A DNA stretch of 64,000 nucleotides. Source: Dichotomocladium elegans (Eukaryota; Mucoromycota; Mucoromycetes; Mucorales; Lichtheimiaceae). The stretch lies in NCBI GenBank assembly GCA_025716815.1, contig JAIXMN010000010.1:496001-560000 (forward strand), read 5' to 3'. A model generated the notes under the pieces. That model saw nothing but the letters and a program-made list of their open reading frames with translations, made no database searches and was not told where the DNA came from. Numbering within the stretch: the first letter of the stretch is position 1; every line of letters starts with the position of its first letter. Below, piece by piece: positions 1 through 11,808 of this stretch. Made by a program: the position numbers and the translations under genes.

Positions 1-929
1 GACTCCTTTTTCTTCTGACTGCAGCTGAGGGAGTTTGTCAGACTCCTGGGTCGTTACCACAAGCTCGTTCGTTGCCATCTCTTCCTGCACCGTGCGTTAG
101 CATAGGTTTTTCATGCATCCAACCAGACTACGCTCTACAAACCTCCATCCCCAGCTTTTGCACCAGGAACAACTCCTTCTTGACCTCCTCCTTCTCCGTT
201 AGTTCGTCCCCATAGCTGGTTTGTACCCGCAGATACTCTTCCAATTGTTGGCGCAATTTGCGCAGCTCCTCATCCTGCTCTTGGATCAGTTTCTCCTTGG
301 CTTGCAGTACTTTTGAGTGAACATCATTTTTATCGATCTCGACAACGGCTGCTTCTGCTGCTGCTGCAGGTGGTAAACCTGTTTTCGTCTTTCGGAGAAG
401 CTGTGACTTGAGCCGCTTTAATTCCTCCTCCTGACTGGCTATCTTTTTCACGTATTCATTGTTCTATCAGACAAGGAGAGCAGTGAGCAGATGGATATTT
501 GACAACATTTTGACGCTAGTACTAGTATGGGGGGATGTGCGCAGGGTTTCTCAGCTGCCCTACCTTCCGTTTCAATTCATCGTACTCCTCCCTCATTTGT
601 GCCAAAGGCGATTTGCGAATCGTCGGTGCGGAATGCGCGTTTGGACTGCGGACCTGCTGTCTTGCAGGTCGAGCGTTACTCCTTCCGGTAGGGGCTATGC
701 CAGGCGGTGGCGGAGGGCGTGGAGAGCGAAGAGGACTGGTGGATCGCATGTCTTGTCCGGCGGTAGTCGGTTTTCTGAGTTTAGACGTTGATCGCAGCGT
801 TTTGGCGGTGTTGGGGGAGGCAGGTGAGGGTTTCAAAGCTGTGGGTACTGTTGCTGATGAAACTGTTCTCGTGGGAGGTTTTCTCCTTCGCGTAGCACCG
901 GAAGCGACTGTGACATTTGGTGAAGGCAT
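1..929 (-). CDS. Coiled-coil protein with basic Ser/Pro-rich head, partial at the left edge
   Basis: The 3' part lies outside the window. The model has exons 929-564, 463-143 and 84-1, separated by introns with GTAGGG/TAG and GTTTGT/CAG ends, and frame is kept across both. The first ~110 residues are rich in Ser, Thr, Pro, Arg and Lys (several SP/TP sites and a run of five prolines). A heptad-like coiled coil then begins (REEYDELKRK joined to NNEYVKK) and continues with Glu/Lys/Leu-rich helix through the third exon. A disordered basic head plus long coiled coil is seen in kinesin tails, microtubule-associated proteins and spindle-pole proteins, but no motor or other domain is visible here. 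Function is not assigned. The antisense ORF over this gene is treated as a shadow. Confidence 0.6.
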
Positions 930-1718
930 TGAGAGGAAGAGAAAGAAGGTGGAGGAGAAAGAAAGAAGGAAAGAGGGAAAGAAAGCGAATGGAGAAATAG
1001 AGAAGCGCAGAGGGGATGTATATGCGTATGGGGATCTTTTGGGGGGAGCAGTTTATTGGGGGTGGGGCAGTTGGATTTACCTTAAAGGTGGTCAACAAAA
1101 CATGGCCAATCGCGCCATTTCGCATTTGAGGAAAGAAGGATCGACAGCAACATTAGTCACTTGGCAATTCCTTTCTCAGATACATGTTTTTGTTGCTGTT
1201 ATGGACGTAGGATATAAAGTGCTTGGACCATTTGGTTTGTATAACACCCTGTTATGGTTCAGAATGAGATACTCCTTTCAATGGCGGTGTCAAGCTTTTT
1301 GCTAGTATTGCAAACAGAAGGTTGTTATTGTAGAGAAATAAGCCCGAATTGTATATCCAACAACAACATTGGCATCTGCTGACCATCCGATTCATGCGTC
1401 ATCTTAGCGACGCCCTCCTAAATTTAATGGAGCGGGCATCAAGTTTCCCTTTTTGTGATTGACCCCAGCGCTTTACTGCTGCTCAAAGCCAGGATCCACA
1501 TGGCAATCGCTAGGTTTTATGCACTCTTCGGTGTAAGTGCTCTGTAGCTAGAGATACATATTATGATGCTGACGCTGGTGCGACATAGACCTCTGCGGCT
1601 GACGCTCACACACACACACACATACACACCAGGACAGACATTTTATACACAAATACACCCATTAGGTGCAACATATACAGAGCAGTGGTTCGCTCTCTTC
1701 CTTCTTTTACGCTGCTAC
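930..1718. other. Intergenic region between divergent genes
   Basis: This is the shared upstream region of the coiled-coil gene (-) and the F-box gene (+). It holds a purine-rich stretch near 931-1015 and a short (CA)n run at about 1608-1626. An open frame runs in from the upstream (antisense) side to 1305 and another runs from 1563 into the F-box gene. Neither has a recognisable domain. No RNA gene was seen. Confidence 0.5.
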
Positions 1719-3553
1719 ATGAAACACGTCCAAAATATCTACAAAATTCTTCTTAGACCCTACACGCTCTTTTTTGGTCACCCCTCTCAGAGCAACCACA
1801 GTGCTGACGACAATGACTCCCTAGCCAGACGACTCGACCCCGCTACCCGGCTACATTTTGATCTCATGTGTCTTGTGCTTAATTACTTGGCAATCCCGAG
1901 TCTCCTTGAATGCACTGGTGTCAGCCAGACCTGGTTTGCATGCGTTGTATTCATGCCGAACTTTTGGGATCGCATGGCCAAGGAAATGCCCTTCGTCAGC
2001 CGCTCATTTGCGGAATCTGTCCTATTTCGAAAGACCTCGCACTTTGTCTTCGAAGGTCCGATGCTATTTGGCAGCCTTTGTGGACACCTGGAATTCCTGC
2101 AACACGCGGGCACGGTTTTCCAGCATGGAATCGGTAGGTGACCTCGAAATCATGTGTGTATGCTGTACATCTATTTACTTGTCCGATCGCTTCTGGCTCC
2201 CGCACCCGCGGACTGTGCCTGTTCTCCTTTCCCTACGTCTCTCTTTCTCTGTATGGGGCGATAGCCTTGAAGTCGATCGAACTGGCATGCGCAGCAAGGT
2301 CTCTGACAGAAGCATTGAGTCATACTACGCTTGCGGAGCTCTCGATCGTTGGTTGCATCCTCCATGCTTCTCAGCTCCGACCAGTCCTTGCAGCGGCCTG
2401 TCATGTCTCCAAGTTGACTATCGAGCGGATATCTCCGCCGATCGCTGGCTTCCACTTGTCGACATCCTCCCAAACCGTTTTATCATCCAAAGGGCGCGCC
2501 TGGCCAGAAGGCACTGCGGTTAACCTCAGATATTTTAAACTCTCGCTTGGGAGGGATCGATCTTATTTCCAGTGGGCTCTCGATACGCTGTTGCCACCCA
2601 AGGCGATGACGCGTTGCACCCAACTCGAGCATCTCTTTCTCGACGCAAAGGACCAGGTGGCGCATATGCAGTATATCTCCGAGGCTGCTAAGGCATCAAA
2701 CTGCCTCAAGTCGCTTGTGGTCGCACCGGATGCCGAGATTCCTTCCAACACGGTGCTTCCTTGGCGTCAGCAGCACGCGCAAGGTGAACTCTGTCTGGTA
2801 CTCTCAGGAATCCTTGCAAAGGACGGCACTCCCTCTGTCATGACAGCCATCGAAACTATCCTCCGGAAATACCACAGGTCTCTTGCATTAATCCACATGG
2901 AAGGTGGTTGGACAGTGACACCAGACGTATACTGCACGCTAGGCTCTATGATGCATAGCATCAGCGGCAATTATGTCTACAGAGACGCGTGTACTGGTGT
3001 CGTCACAAGTGGGAGTGATGCACGTAGTGCTGCTGGAAGTCGGCCTGGTGGTGGATGCACCGTCAGAGGCAATGGCAGAGGCAGAGACAGTGGTGGGGGC
3101 GCACCGCGGCTCCGCGAGCTTCGGCTGTCGGCAGAAGTGGGTATGCGTTCGTGGGATGAAGAATCTGCGTTTGCGCAAGGTCTCGCGAGTCTGCTCAAGG
3201 TGTCCCCCTTCCTTGAGGCATTGACCCTAGCCGGTCCCAGACGGATCGACGCTGCTGGGCTTGCAGCGCTCGCCAGATATTGCCCGAACTTGAGATACCT
3301 CGCGCTTGCTTCACAGCACCCCATCCACGTGTCGGGTCTACTCGAGATGAGCCGATTTGCCAAACGGCTTGAGGTGCTCCGATTGTCTTCTTATTGTGAG
3401 GATATGAATGGCAAAATGCTTGCAGATATCGTCAATAATCTACCTGGGCTGAGAAGGATAGTTTTGCGGCAGCAATACTACCCTTCAAAGCTGGACTTCT
3501 CCGCTGCCTACGAATTGCTGCGACAGCGAGGCGTAACACTCTATGCATTCTGA
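1719..3553 (+). CDS. F-box / leucine-rich-repeat protein
   Basis: Two exons, 1719-2133 and 2265-3553, give 567 residues. The intron starts GTAGGT and ends GATAG, and the phase-1 junction restores the frame. The N-terminal part has an F-box-like helix pattern (LVLNYLAIPSLLECTGVSQT then W), the fold that binds Skp1 in SCF ubiquitin ligases. The C-terminal half has irregular leucine-rich repeats (LRELRLS, LEALTLAG, LRYLALAS, LEVLRLSS, LRRIVLRQ), which would form the substrate-binding face. A Gly/Ser/Arg-rich insert lies near 3000-3100. The ATG at 1719 was chosen because the sequence upstream of it in the same frame is (CA)n microsatellite translation; an in-frame ATG exists at 1563. The substrate is unknown. 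Confidence 0.75.
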
Positions 3554-4236
3554 GAGGCGGAAAAACATCGACTGGATGCATACGTACACCACTGTAAGCT
3601 CTATAAGCATGTACTTCATCAGTTTAAACAGAGGCTGACTAAATGGCTTTCCGTCCCTAATGGATGATTTGTGGGGATAGGTCCCCAGAGAGGCATTAAT
3701 ACATGTTATTACGTATTGAGCAATAGGAACCATGCGACGCAATAGCAAACGCAGTTGTGGTTTGACGGATCGATGGGATGTCCTATTTAAGGTGCTACAA
3801 GACTGTCAACTGTCTGAAGCAGTTACCCCATCGACTTGGCGGACATACGTACTATATTTCTAATTTTTCTGCTTTGATCTTCTCTGCCTTGAATGGGTTA
3901 TGTAGATGCAGTAGTATTACCCTCAGCGGGGGAAAGTGACACGATTATTTCTGTTGAAAACGAGATGACTTGAAGGGAATGCACTTAATCGTCTTTTACA
4001 TCATAAAGTATTTTCTCATTTCAGAAAAAAAAGTTTAAAAAAGCACCAAAAAAGTGCGCACACATCTATTCCGTTCGGCCTGGCGTGTTTGTGAACGAAT
4101 GTGTGAGGGATGGATATTGCGGCGTAGACTTCTTCCCGATCTCTGGCCACATGTTTGTAGTGCAATCTTCGGGCAAAGTCCGCTCCGTTATTTTTTTTTT
4201 TTTTTTTACTCTTTTGCATTCTTTCCACTTTACCCC
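3554..4236. other. Intergenic region upstream of TAF12
   Basis: No gene is seen. It contains AT-rich sequence and a T16-17 tract at about 4191-4207, directly upstream of the TAF12 start. Such dT tracts are typical nucleosome-excluding promoter elements in fungi; that role is inferred here. Confidence 0.4.
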
Positions 4237-4509
4237 ATGTCAAACAACAATAATAATGCGCCTAATGCCTTCCATCCACAAATTCAAATGCTGCAGCAAT
4301 ACCAGGTTTTGACGGCGAGCTTGGTAAATTTACGGCAAGCTCTTGAACGCGCAGATATCTCTGCCGAAGATAGAGTGCAACTTCAAGCACAGGAACGCGA
4401 TTTGCAGCAACGGTTGCAGTTTTACCAACAGATATTTAGCAACCTCACGCCTATGTTTGCGCAAAATCCGCAGATTGCTATGCAGCAACAACAGCAATTG
4501 CTTGTTTCC

Positions 4510-4541
<32 letters not shown>

Positions 4542-4704
4542 GCAACAACAGCCACAGCCTATAACGCCCAATGATGCTTCTCCACAGCAGCAGCAGCAGC
4601 AGCAGCCTCGATTGCAAGCCGGTGTGACGCCACCACCGCTACCACCGGCATCACCACAAGCAGCCCCGAACCCTTCTTCTCATTCTCAACCAACACCCCA
4701 ACAA

Positions 4705-4736
<32 letters not shown>

Positions 4737-5377
4737 ACAACAACAGCAGCAGCAACAGCAACAGCAACAAGGTGCAGCAAATATAGCAGCACAAAACAAT
4801 GGCCTTCCACCAACTATTCTGAGTCGTCGCCAGATACAACAGCTCGCTCCTGCAGAACGGTTAGAACCCGAAGTTGAGGACGTAAGTCATAGGAAAATAA
4901 AAGGACAGGATAAGATCTTTGTCCCTGCGTTTACTATGTCAAGGATACTGAAACATTGATTGTGATTTAGATATTACTGGAGGCAGCAGACGAGTTTATC
5001 GAGTCAGTAACACAATTTGCATGTCAGCTTGCTAAACATCGTAAATCAGACACGCTTCAAGTCAAAGATCTTCAAGTACATTTAGGTAAAAAGAGAAGAT
5101 ACGGGTTCAATACGCAAACACACAGAAAGAGAGAAAGAGAGAGGGGGGTTGCGTGTGTGTGTGTGTGTGTTGTATGTTCTGGCTGAACCAAAGCGGTTGC
5201 TAACATTCCCGAAAAGAACGAAATTGGAATGTGCGTATACCCGGCTTTGCATCCGAAGAGATCAAGTCACTGAAGAAGCCAAATATCCCGCCATCGCATC
5301 ACAGCAAGGTACAGGCTGTGAATTCAGCAAAGTCAGCAGCACACGGCAAGAAGAGTTGGCCCACCCCTGAACAATAG
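4237..5377 (+). CDS. TAF12: TFIID/SAGA subunit TAF12 (histone-fold protein) with polyglutamine tracts
   Basis: Three exons, 4237-4881, 4971-5085 and 5217-5377, give 306 residues; the introns have GTAAGT/TAG and GTAAAA/AAG ends. The C-terminus is the TAF12 histone fold: [20 protein letters not shown], then [16 protein letters not shown] and [11 protein letters not shown], with EEIKSLKK following. This fold pairs with TAF4 in TFIID and with Ada1 in SAGA. The N-terminal two thirds is a Gln-rich activation-type region with three long CAG/CAA tracts (about 4510-4555, 4586-4607 and 4701-4770) between Pro-rich spacers. A polyadenylation-like AATAAA lies at 5395-5400, just after the stop. The gene converges on eEF1B-gamma with 175 bp between stops. 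Identity is secure from the histone-fold motif; the exact Gln counts may vary between alleles. Confidence 0.93.
4501..4770 (+). repeat. CAG/CAA trinucleotide tracts encoding polyglutamine
   Basis: Three interrupted CAR tracts within TAF12, the longest at about 4701-4770. CAA and CAG codons are mixed, which usually slows expansion of such repeats. Confidence 0.9.
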
Positions 5378-5552
5378 TATGGGTCCACTATACGAATAAA
5401 AAACGTTGGATAGGATCAAGATTGTATAGACTGTTGGACATGTCGGGTGATGGTTTGTCAGATGAAATAGATGAATTATTCTTATAAATGACAATGGCTT
5501 TTAGACTAGACGTGTAATCCCTTTTTATATAGCATTTTCGTTATCTTTGGTT

Positions 5553-7050
5553 TTACTTGAAGACTTTGCCATCTGCAAAGTTAGGGACCTCCCAGGCCAT
5601 GTATCGGTAAATCTCGTCCTTCTTCTCTTCATATTGGGCAGGCTCGATTTTGGTGAAATTGTAGGACTCAAAGTCGGCGGCCTCGGTCACCTCCTCAGGG
5701 ATCCCTTGGCCACGGATGACGAAATAACCTGAGATGGCATTGTTGTTATTGACGCCTGTAACCACCAGGGTGCCAAAAGCATATTTTCGAGCGAGCTCGA
5801 GACGGTTGAAGAAGCCGCCAATCAAATTGTTCGACATGAAGACGAGGGTCAGTTCGTCGTTGTATTTGTAGTCGACACGCCAGATGGACCAGCCCTCCTT
5901 ATCAAAGTTCTCCCAAAACCACTTCATCGCGACGTCAGTATTGTTATTGCTGTACATGCGCTTCCACTCGTCCAAGATGAAGGGGCTCTTGGGCAGCAGA
6001 TCCAACTTTGACTTGGGTTTTGGAGTAGGTTTAGCTGCATCTTCCGTGCCAGCTGCAGTTGTAGTCGCAGCCGCAGGTGCAGCTGTAGCGTCGGCATCGG
6101 GTTTTTGCTTCTTTGGAGCGGCTTCCTTCTTCTTGGGCGCAGTCTCCTTCTTATCCTTCTTCGGAGGGGTATACTTGAGTGGCGTCTCGCAAAGCTTTAT
6201 TTCGCCTAATACAGCTTTGAAATGTGGCTTTCCGATCACTGTCGTAAAGTACCGTGTCACGTTCTTGTACTGGTCGCGGAGGGGCTTGTCCATAACCATG
6301 GTGAAAGTGGGGACGAGAGCGCAAGCAACAACAATATCTGCGAATGTAACGGTCTCGCTCACGAGATACGTCTTATTGACCATCACCTTGTTCAGCATGT
6401 CCAACGCACGCTTGTAGCGTTCGATAGCCCCATCGACTGCGGGTTTTACATAAGGCGCATATCCAAGCAAGGGCCCGATCCAGGCAAAGGTGTTGGCAGT
6501 GATTTCGTTATCGGAAAAGAAGGCCCATTGCATGATTTTGGCTTTCTCGACAGGCGTTGTGCCCAAAAGTGCGTGGTCGCCTTTTTGCAGCGCAACTGGG
6601 GATAGTTATACACACACATATATATAGCGTTGCATGTGAGTCACTGTTCTTGTTGGCCCCTCCCTCCCGTATGGTCAAAACAGACCATGTTCCTTTACCG
6701 TAGTACGCAATCGCGTTCGACTCGAACAAGTCAGTTTCCTTGCCCTCAAACACAGGCACTTTCGCCATTGGATGGCGTGTGCGAAACGCTTCGTCACGGT
6801 CAGCGAGCATATCAATAGCCTTAAAATCCACCGATACACCCATGTACGCAGCCTGATTGGAATGCAACGGTTTTTTTCTTTTCAGCAAACCCGTCCATCG
6901 TCAGTGCCATCCTGTAGTTCAGCCAAACCTACTGTTACTAAGGCCTTGGCAACATTGGGGTTGTTCGGATAGCTTTTGATGGTCTATCAAAGGAAATGTA
7001 TTTGAATGGGCTGCGCTTTCTTGGGTGATGACACTTACGCCGAGAGTCAT
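5553..7050 (-). CDS. EEF1G: Translation elongation factor eEF1B gamma subunit
   Basis: Four exons, 7050-7039, 6983-6933, 6852-6699 and 6595-5553, encode 419 residues, the usual family length. The first coding exon is only 12 nt. A GST-like N-terminal domain is seen (TIKSYPNNPNVAKAL, KVPVFEG, ESNAIAYYV), then a GST-C domain, a Lys/Ala-rich linker (PPKKDKKETAPKKK) and the conserved EF1G C-terminal domain (LPKSPFILDEWKRMYSN, FWENFDKEGWSIWRV, the asparagine run in GVNNNN, and a terminal Lys). The protein anchors the eEF1B nucleotide-exchange complex that recharges eEF1A with GTP. Exon 2 was ended at ACA|GTAGGT because this aligns best with the family; a later donor would insert ten extra residues. 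Confidence 0.95.
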
Positions 7051-7759
7051 GTTAAAAGAAAGAGAGATCAGTGAGAAAGAAAAAGACAAGGATAATCCGA
7101 CCAGCTTTTAAACTGCTGTCCTTTATTTACTGGTTGCACAATGCAGCCACTGGGCAACCACATGATCTCCATTCTGCGGTGCGAGTGGATTCACATTCTC
7201 TTGTCTCAACCCTAACTACACTTCATACACAAAAACCTTCCCGAAAGAAAAGAGCCCGGTGCGGAGAGTACAGTAAAGCCCTCTACGACCAGAGGAGCAA
7301 TATCGCTCAATCGTGAGACCAGAAGGCATAACAAGGGGAAAGCGGATAGTTTTCGGTCGTCTCTCTATCCACTCAGTCTGACACATGATGACTAATCTCT
7401 ACTGCGGTTCCTGTCAGTTCGATCCCTTGCCATAACCTTCGAAGAGGCTCAGCCCCCGAGTTTGTGAAAAAAAATTCTGTGCATCATTGATCATTTACGT
7501 TGGGCCAAAGTCCCTTGGGGTTATCCGACCAGCAATTCACTGCGCACCATCATAACCACTGAGCAATCTACGGATACCTTTGTAGACTCAGGGTAGAACA
7601 TGGCGTTTGCAATCGAACTGCCCGCCATGATAGGTCCCACTCCAATCGTGGAATGCATCCGTTGGGCTGATCTCCTAACCAGAAAAGATTCAATTTTACA
7701 CTTGAACAAGAGAAATAAAATTATATACAGATCATTAAAACAAAGGATAGATGTACAGG
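7051..7759. other. Intergenic region upstream of eEF1B-gamma
   Basis: Promoter side of eEF1B-gamma and 3' side of the WD40 gene. Short unsupported ORFs only; no RNA gene recognised. A GTTCGATCCC string near 7416 resembles a tRNA B box but has no A box or cloverleaf. Confidence 0.4.
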
Positions 7760-9865
7760 TTATACAATGGTTTTTTTCTTGCCCCGTGATGGGCTTGGGC
7801 CCCAGACTTTGATGGTGAAGTCGGCCGATCCACTTGCAAGAATGGGTTCGGTAGGGTGGAAATTGACAGTGTAGACCCTGTCCGTGTGGCCTTCTAACCG
7901 CTGCATCAATTCGGCACTATCCTGTAGAAACACCAATCCATCAATATTTGTCCTGGCCAAACACCTACTCACATATATACTTGCCTCACCAACATTGTAA
8001 AGGTAGGCATACGGATCAGCGCTCCCGGTTGCCAAAAGAACGCTCTTCTCCTCTTTGGGTTCCAGGAGGTCCGGGTTGACAAGTATCCGGTCGGGGTCAC
8101 TGTCTGCTAACGTTGTCGTCCGACTAAGGATGGAGGCGTTGTCTATCAGTAACGAATTAGTACTTGTGCCGGAGACCGCCGCTATGATACACTGTAGAGG
8201 AAACCTACAGCTGCTACCGCAGTAAAAGGACGATTTGATGGGCCAGTTTTTGTTTTTGAAACCTTTAAGGGCATGGACAAGGCGGGTATCTGACTTGGGT
8301 GGGTCCATGCCACGGTCATAGACGCGTAAAACTAGCAAGACGAATGCTCAGACCTCGCACTTAACGATTTAAAGAGAACTACACTTACCATTATCATAAC
8401 TGTTTACAGCCATATAGCGAGGTTCGTCGTAGTCGTCCACTAAACATACGTAGCGAGCCCTGATGTTACTTTGTGCTCTTTCCCTTCTCCTTCTCGGTTT
8501 CCCTATCTTCAATACCAGCTCGTCGCGAGGCGTCTGTGCGTCTTCGACCGATTGTGATATGAGAAATTGGCATTTTGCCGTTATCATTGACGGTGCATTT
8601 TATGCAGGTTTCTGTGAATGGTTCAGTAAGTATATCCCTCCGCATTTCAATGGATCGTCATGTGTGCTTACGCGATCGAACATCCCACACTTTGAGCGAT
8701 CCGTGCGCATCGCCTGTGATAACATGAATGCCGTCGCGAGAAGCGTACAGCGTATTGACCATTGCATCGTTTATAATAGTCGTGGATGTTGTAGGAGACC
8801 GCGTGTCTACCATTGCTAACACTTTGCGCGAGGTGCCAGCGTAGAAGATATTGGCATCTGGAAACAGTCATCTCCTGCTCATCAGCATACGTCGTCCTTC
8901 TATGTCTCTACGGTATTTGTTTCGTTTACCCATGAAATCCCATCCAACACATTGGACAAAACCGTCGACTTCAAACGATCCCAGCATCTTCCCGGTTTCA
9001 ACATCCCATGTCTTGCATGTCTCGTCATATGCGCCAGAGACGAGCATACTTGAGTCGGTCGACCATGCCACAGCAGAGACGTTGAGTGTATGTCCCTTGA
9101 GGCACATGACCTAACGAAAAGGATATATGGGTCAACAATGTATGCGGATATCTCGTCCCTTCAGGCCTTTTGCCGCACCTCCTTCTGGGTTGATACTGTA
9201 TCCCAAATTCTGACCGTCTTGTCGAACGATCCCGATGCAAGCATGGCTCCATTGGGTGCGAACTCAACAGTGTAAACTGCACCAGTATGGCCCTTGAGCT
9301 CATAACGCATGTCAAAGAAATTTCCATCGTAGCTCTGCTGGTGGTGGTGGTGGCGGTGGTGATGGAAGTCATTGCCCGCCGCTTCTTGCACGGCCATGGA
9401 AATCACCTGTTCTGCTTTACTCGATCCAATCGTATTCGAATTGCTGTTACCAGCCGCATCCATTACAAAGGCGGCCGGCATGCGTCCGTGTTGTGATATC
9501 GAAGCAGCATATCGTGCGGATAAGTCGTAGATGCTTTTCTTGAGCGCCATGTTTTCTTTGTCGAGCATATCAACTTTTTGCTTGAGATGCTTGACTTCCT
9601 TGAGCAATTTCTCAACCTGTTGATCACGCGCGGCTAACGATGATGTAGCGGCAGTAGTGTTAGGTGAGGCACCTGAACCGCTGGGACCGCCAACCGGGCC
9701 GCTAGGCGAGGTTACGCCCGAGGGAGCAGCCGTCGAGGATGGCGTTTGGTACAGCGAATTGTGGTTCCCATTGATAATCGATAGGCCATGACTGAGGTTA
9801 CTCGCGGTACTTCCTGCTCGACTGCCACCAGATCGTGAAGGATGTCTACTCGGCAATGCGTCCAT
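7760..9865 (-). CDS. WD40-repeat protein with N-terminal coiled coil (WDR13-like)
   Basis: The model has seven exons: 9865-9179, 9110-8930, 8857-8672, 8611-8549, 8502-8389, 8331-7973 and 7921-7760. They add to 1752 nt, or 583 residues. The N-terminal ~180 residues are Ser/Pro/Gly-rich with a coiled coil (QVEKLLKEVKHLKQKVDML) and a His-rich run. WD repeats follow: HTGAVYTVEFAPNGAMLASG with VRIWD, HTLNVSAVAW with CKTWD, ITGDAHGSLKVWDV, then VNSYDNVLRVYDRG, and a final HTDRVYTVNFHPTEPILASG with IKVWG. The degenerate LRVYDR blade and the terminal repeat resemble WDR13-type proteins. The 46-nt intron between exons 4 and 5 (8548-8503) is the least certain join. The encoded beta-propeller is a scaffold; partners are unknown. 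Confidence 0.82.
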
Positions 9866-11193
9866 AAAAAACGAACAAGCAGTTATGTTGCTTTGACCCT
9901 TTCCCCAGTCAGAGAGTTGGATTTATCTCTCTCTCCTCCTTTCGGCTGGTGTTGGAGTGCGGTGATTCAAAAGTCGAGCGTTGAAATTGGGAGAACCTGA
10001 GTTCTTTACTAAACAAAGAATAGGTAGTATTCATGGAGGTACCATGCGTTGTATGAAACGTCTTCGCATGACTCATTACGATTCTCTTAAAGAGAAAGTC
10101 TATTTCTTTAATGCGATACACTCTGTGAAGAAATTCGATTTGGAGCACAGCTAGACAGAGAGATATGCTGACCGGATAGAGCGCGAGGCAGCAAGTCAAC
10201 TCAAGCAACATCTTCAAATCATTTTATCATCCAACAATACTTTCCAATGGAAGTGGGGTGTCTACATATTTAGTCGTTCACGTATCTATACCAAAATAGA
10301 CACTTAGGATCGATACCATTGCATGAAGTCGTTGCAGGTTGGAGTTAAATCTAGACACTGGGAATCCAGGCATCGACACTCACAAAGACCGCCTTCTTGG
10401 AAGTCTTGACAGCGGTGAACAGGAAGGATACAGAGCTCCTATGGAAAAGGGGGTTCTATTGAATATCACAGGCGAAGCCATAAGAGTGGACGGTACGAAC
10501 ACGTAGCATGCATATTCGACATTCTCCAGCCATCGCCGATGATGCAATTTCAAAAGACGTCCCCATCGGACAGAGATGCTTCGTGGCTGACTGTTGCAGG
10601 ACCCCCTCCCTTGTACCATGTTATGGCTACTATTTGAGTTGTTGGATAACTCGAATCCATTAGCTGCCCTCACCGATCGGTTGAAAGGGCGAATATGATG
10701 CCCTGAAGGCCTAAATAGCTAAAGACTTCATTCAAGACATCAGAAAGTCGACGAGTAAAAACTCGTAGAGACGATCAAAAAGTGTCAATAATCCTGGTAT
10801 GATTTGCAAGTAATGGTGGAGTGGAAGTGCCAAAAACAATCCCTGTTCTGATAACTCATGACAGGAAACAAAAAGTAACACTATGGCGACAAGTTGCCTC
10901 AGAAATTTTAAAGAGAGCAAAGGGTTTACTGAGACAAACAAATGCTGTTTACAATTTGAGGCTATGAATAACGCTATGTACATGCTACGGGGGATACTCA
11001 TATTTTACTGTATAAGTTGTTGAAGACGCGTGCTTCTTGCCGACAAAGGACTAATGCGCATGTGCTCTTTTGGGCTTGCAAGGATGAGGTAAGACCGAGG
11101 GCGCGAACGGTTGCTAGACGGCATGTGAATTAAACGAGAAAAGAAAGAGATAAAATGTGTGAGAGTCAACTCACAATTCTCCAGGAGTTCTTT
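9866..11193. other. Intergenic region, no gene supported
   Basis: Only short ORFs without domain signatures. It contains the promoter of the WD40 gene and the 3' side of the gene at 11.2-11.8 kb. Another frame reading into about 11040-11165 could be an alternative last exon of that gene. Confidence 0.35.
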
Positions 11194-11808
11194 TCATCTT
11201 TGATCACTTGGCGGTAGGCTTCCATAGTAAGAGCTTGGAAAGAGGCGGGCGTTGAGCATATCATCTTCATTTTCGTCTTGATCCGGCTTTGGTGGCAAGA
11301 TCCGACGGAAGCGCTCGCATGCTTTTTGGATCGGAAACTCCCAAGTCATTGGCAATTGGCAAAGGACACAAACCAAGCACGTCTCTCTCGATGGGCAGCC
11401 TTCTTTTCTCGGGCAGCTTGGACCGCATCTTCAAAGCTGTTGGCTACCAGTTGATGTTCGTATCCAGTGAAGATGTTGGTGGTGCCAGTGGGCCGTCCCT
11501 TCAAGAACGGAGGCGGCCACACTTCGGCGCGGAACCTTGACGAGGGTCTGAGCAATCTCCGATGGTTCTTCGATCCCATTAATTCGAAGATACTCCGAGT
11601 GTCCCGCTTGGAGATAGGGATCACAGTAATCGGGGCAGAAAAGAACCAGATTGAAAGGACAAAACCATGGGTCATGTTGGTGAGAAGACGGACACTGCTC
11701 TGACACTGCTTGGTGAGTGTGGGATGATACAGTCGATGTCAACAATGTAACTGTGGGAGGGCTTATCGCCACCGCCTTGCGCTTGAAATAGTCGATAAAT
11801 GAGTTCAT
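11194..11808 (-). CDS. Unrecognised protein gene, tentative three-exon model
   Basis: No single frame covers this region, but exons 11808-11594, 11535-11370 and 11313-11194 join into 166 residues. Intron 1 starts GTATCT and ends AAG; intron 2 starts GTGTCC and ends GAG. The predicted protein begins MNSFIDYFKRKAVA, has a middle segment with YCDPYLQAGHSE and RAEVWPPPFLKGRPTG, a helical stretch SFEDAVQAAREKKAAHRERR, and an acidic tail KPDQDENEDDMLNARLF. The family is not recognised. The helix-rich central part reads as coding rather than chance. A different last exon, in the frame of MEAYRQVIKDEKNSWRI and crossing a GTGAGT donor near 11175, is also possible. Confidence 0.4.

Noticed and set aside
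535..1305. 256-codon plus-strand ORF
   Set aside because: It is antisense to the coiled-coil gene and its upstream region. It is Gly/Arg/Glu-rich as expected from the complement of Ser/Pro-rich coding, with no domain.
4559..4839. Valine/leucine-rich minus-strand ORFs
   Set aside because: They are the complement of the CAG/CAA tracts of TAF12.
7400..7440. tRNA-like B box GTTCGATCCC
   Set aside because: No A box, acceptor stem or anticodon arm can be formed around it.
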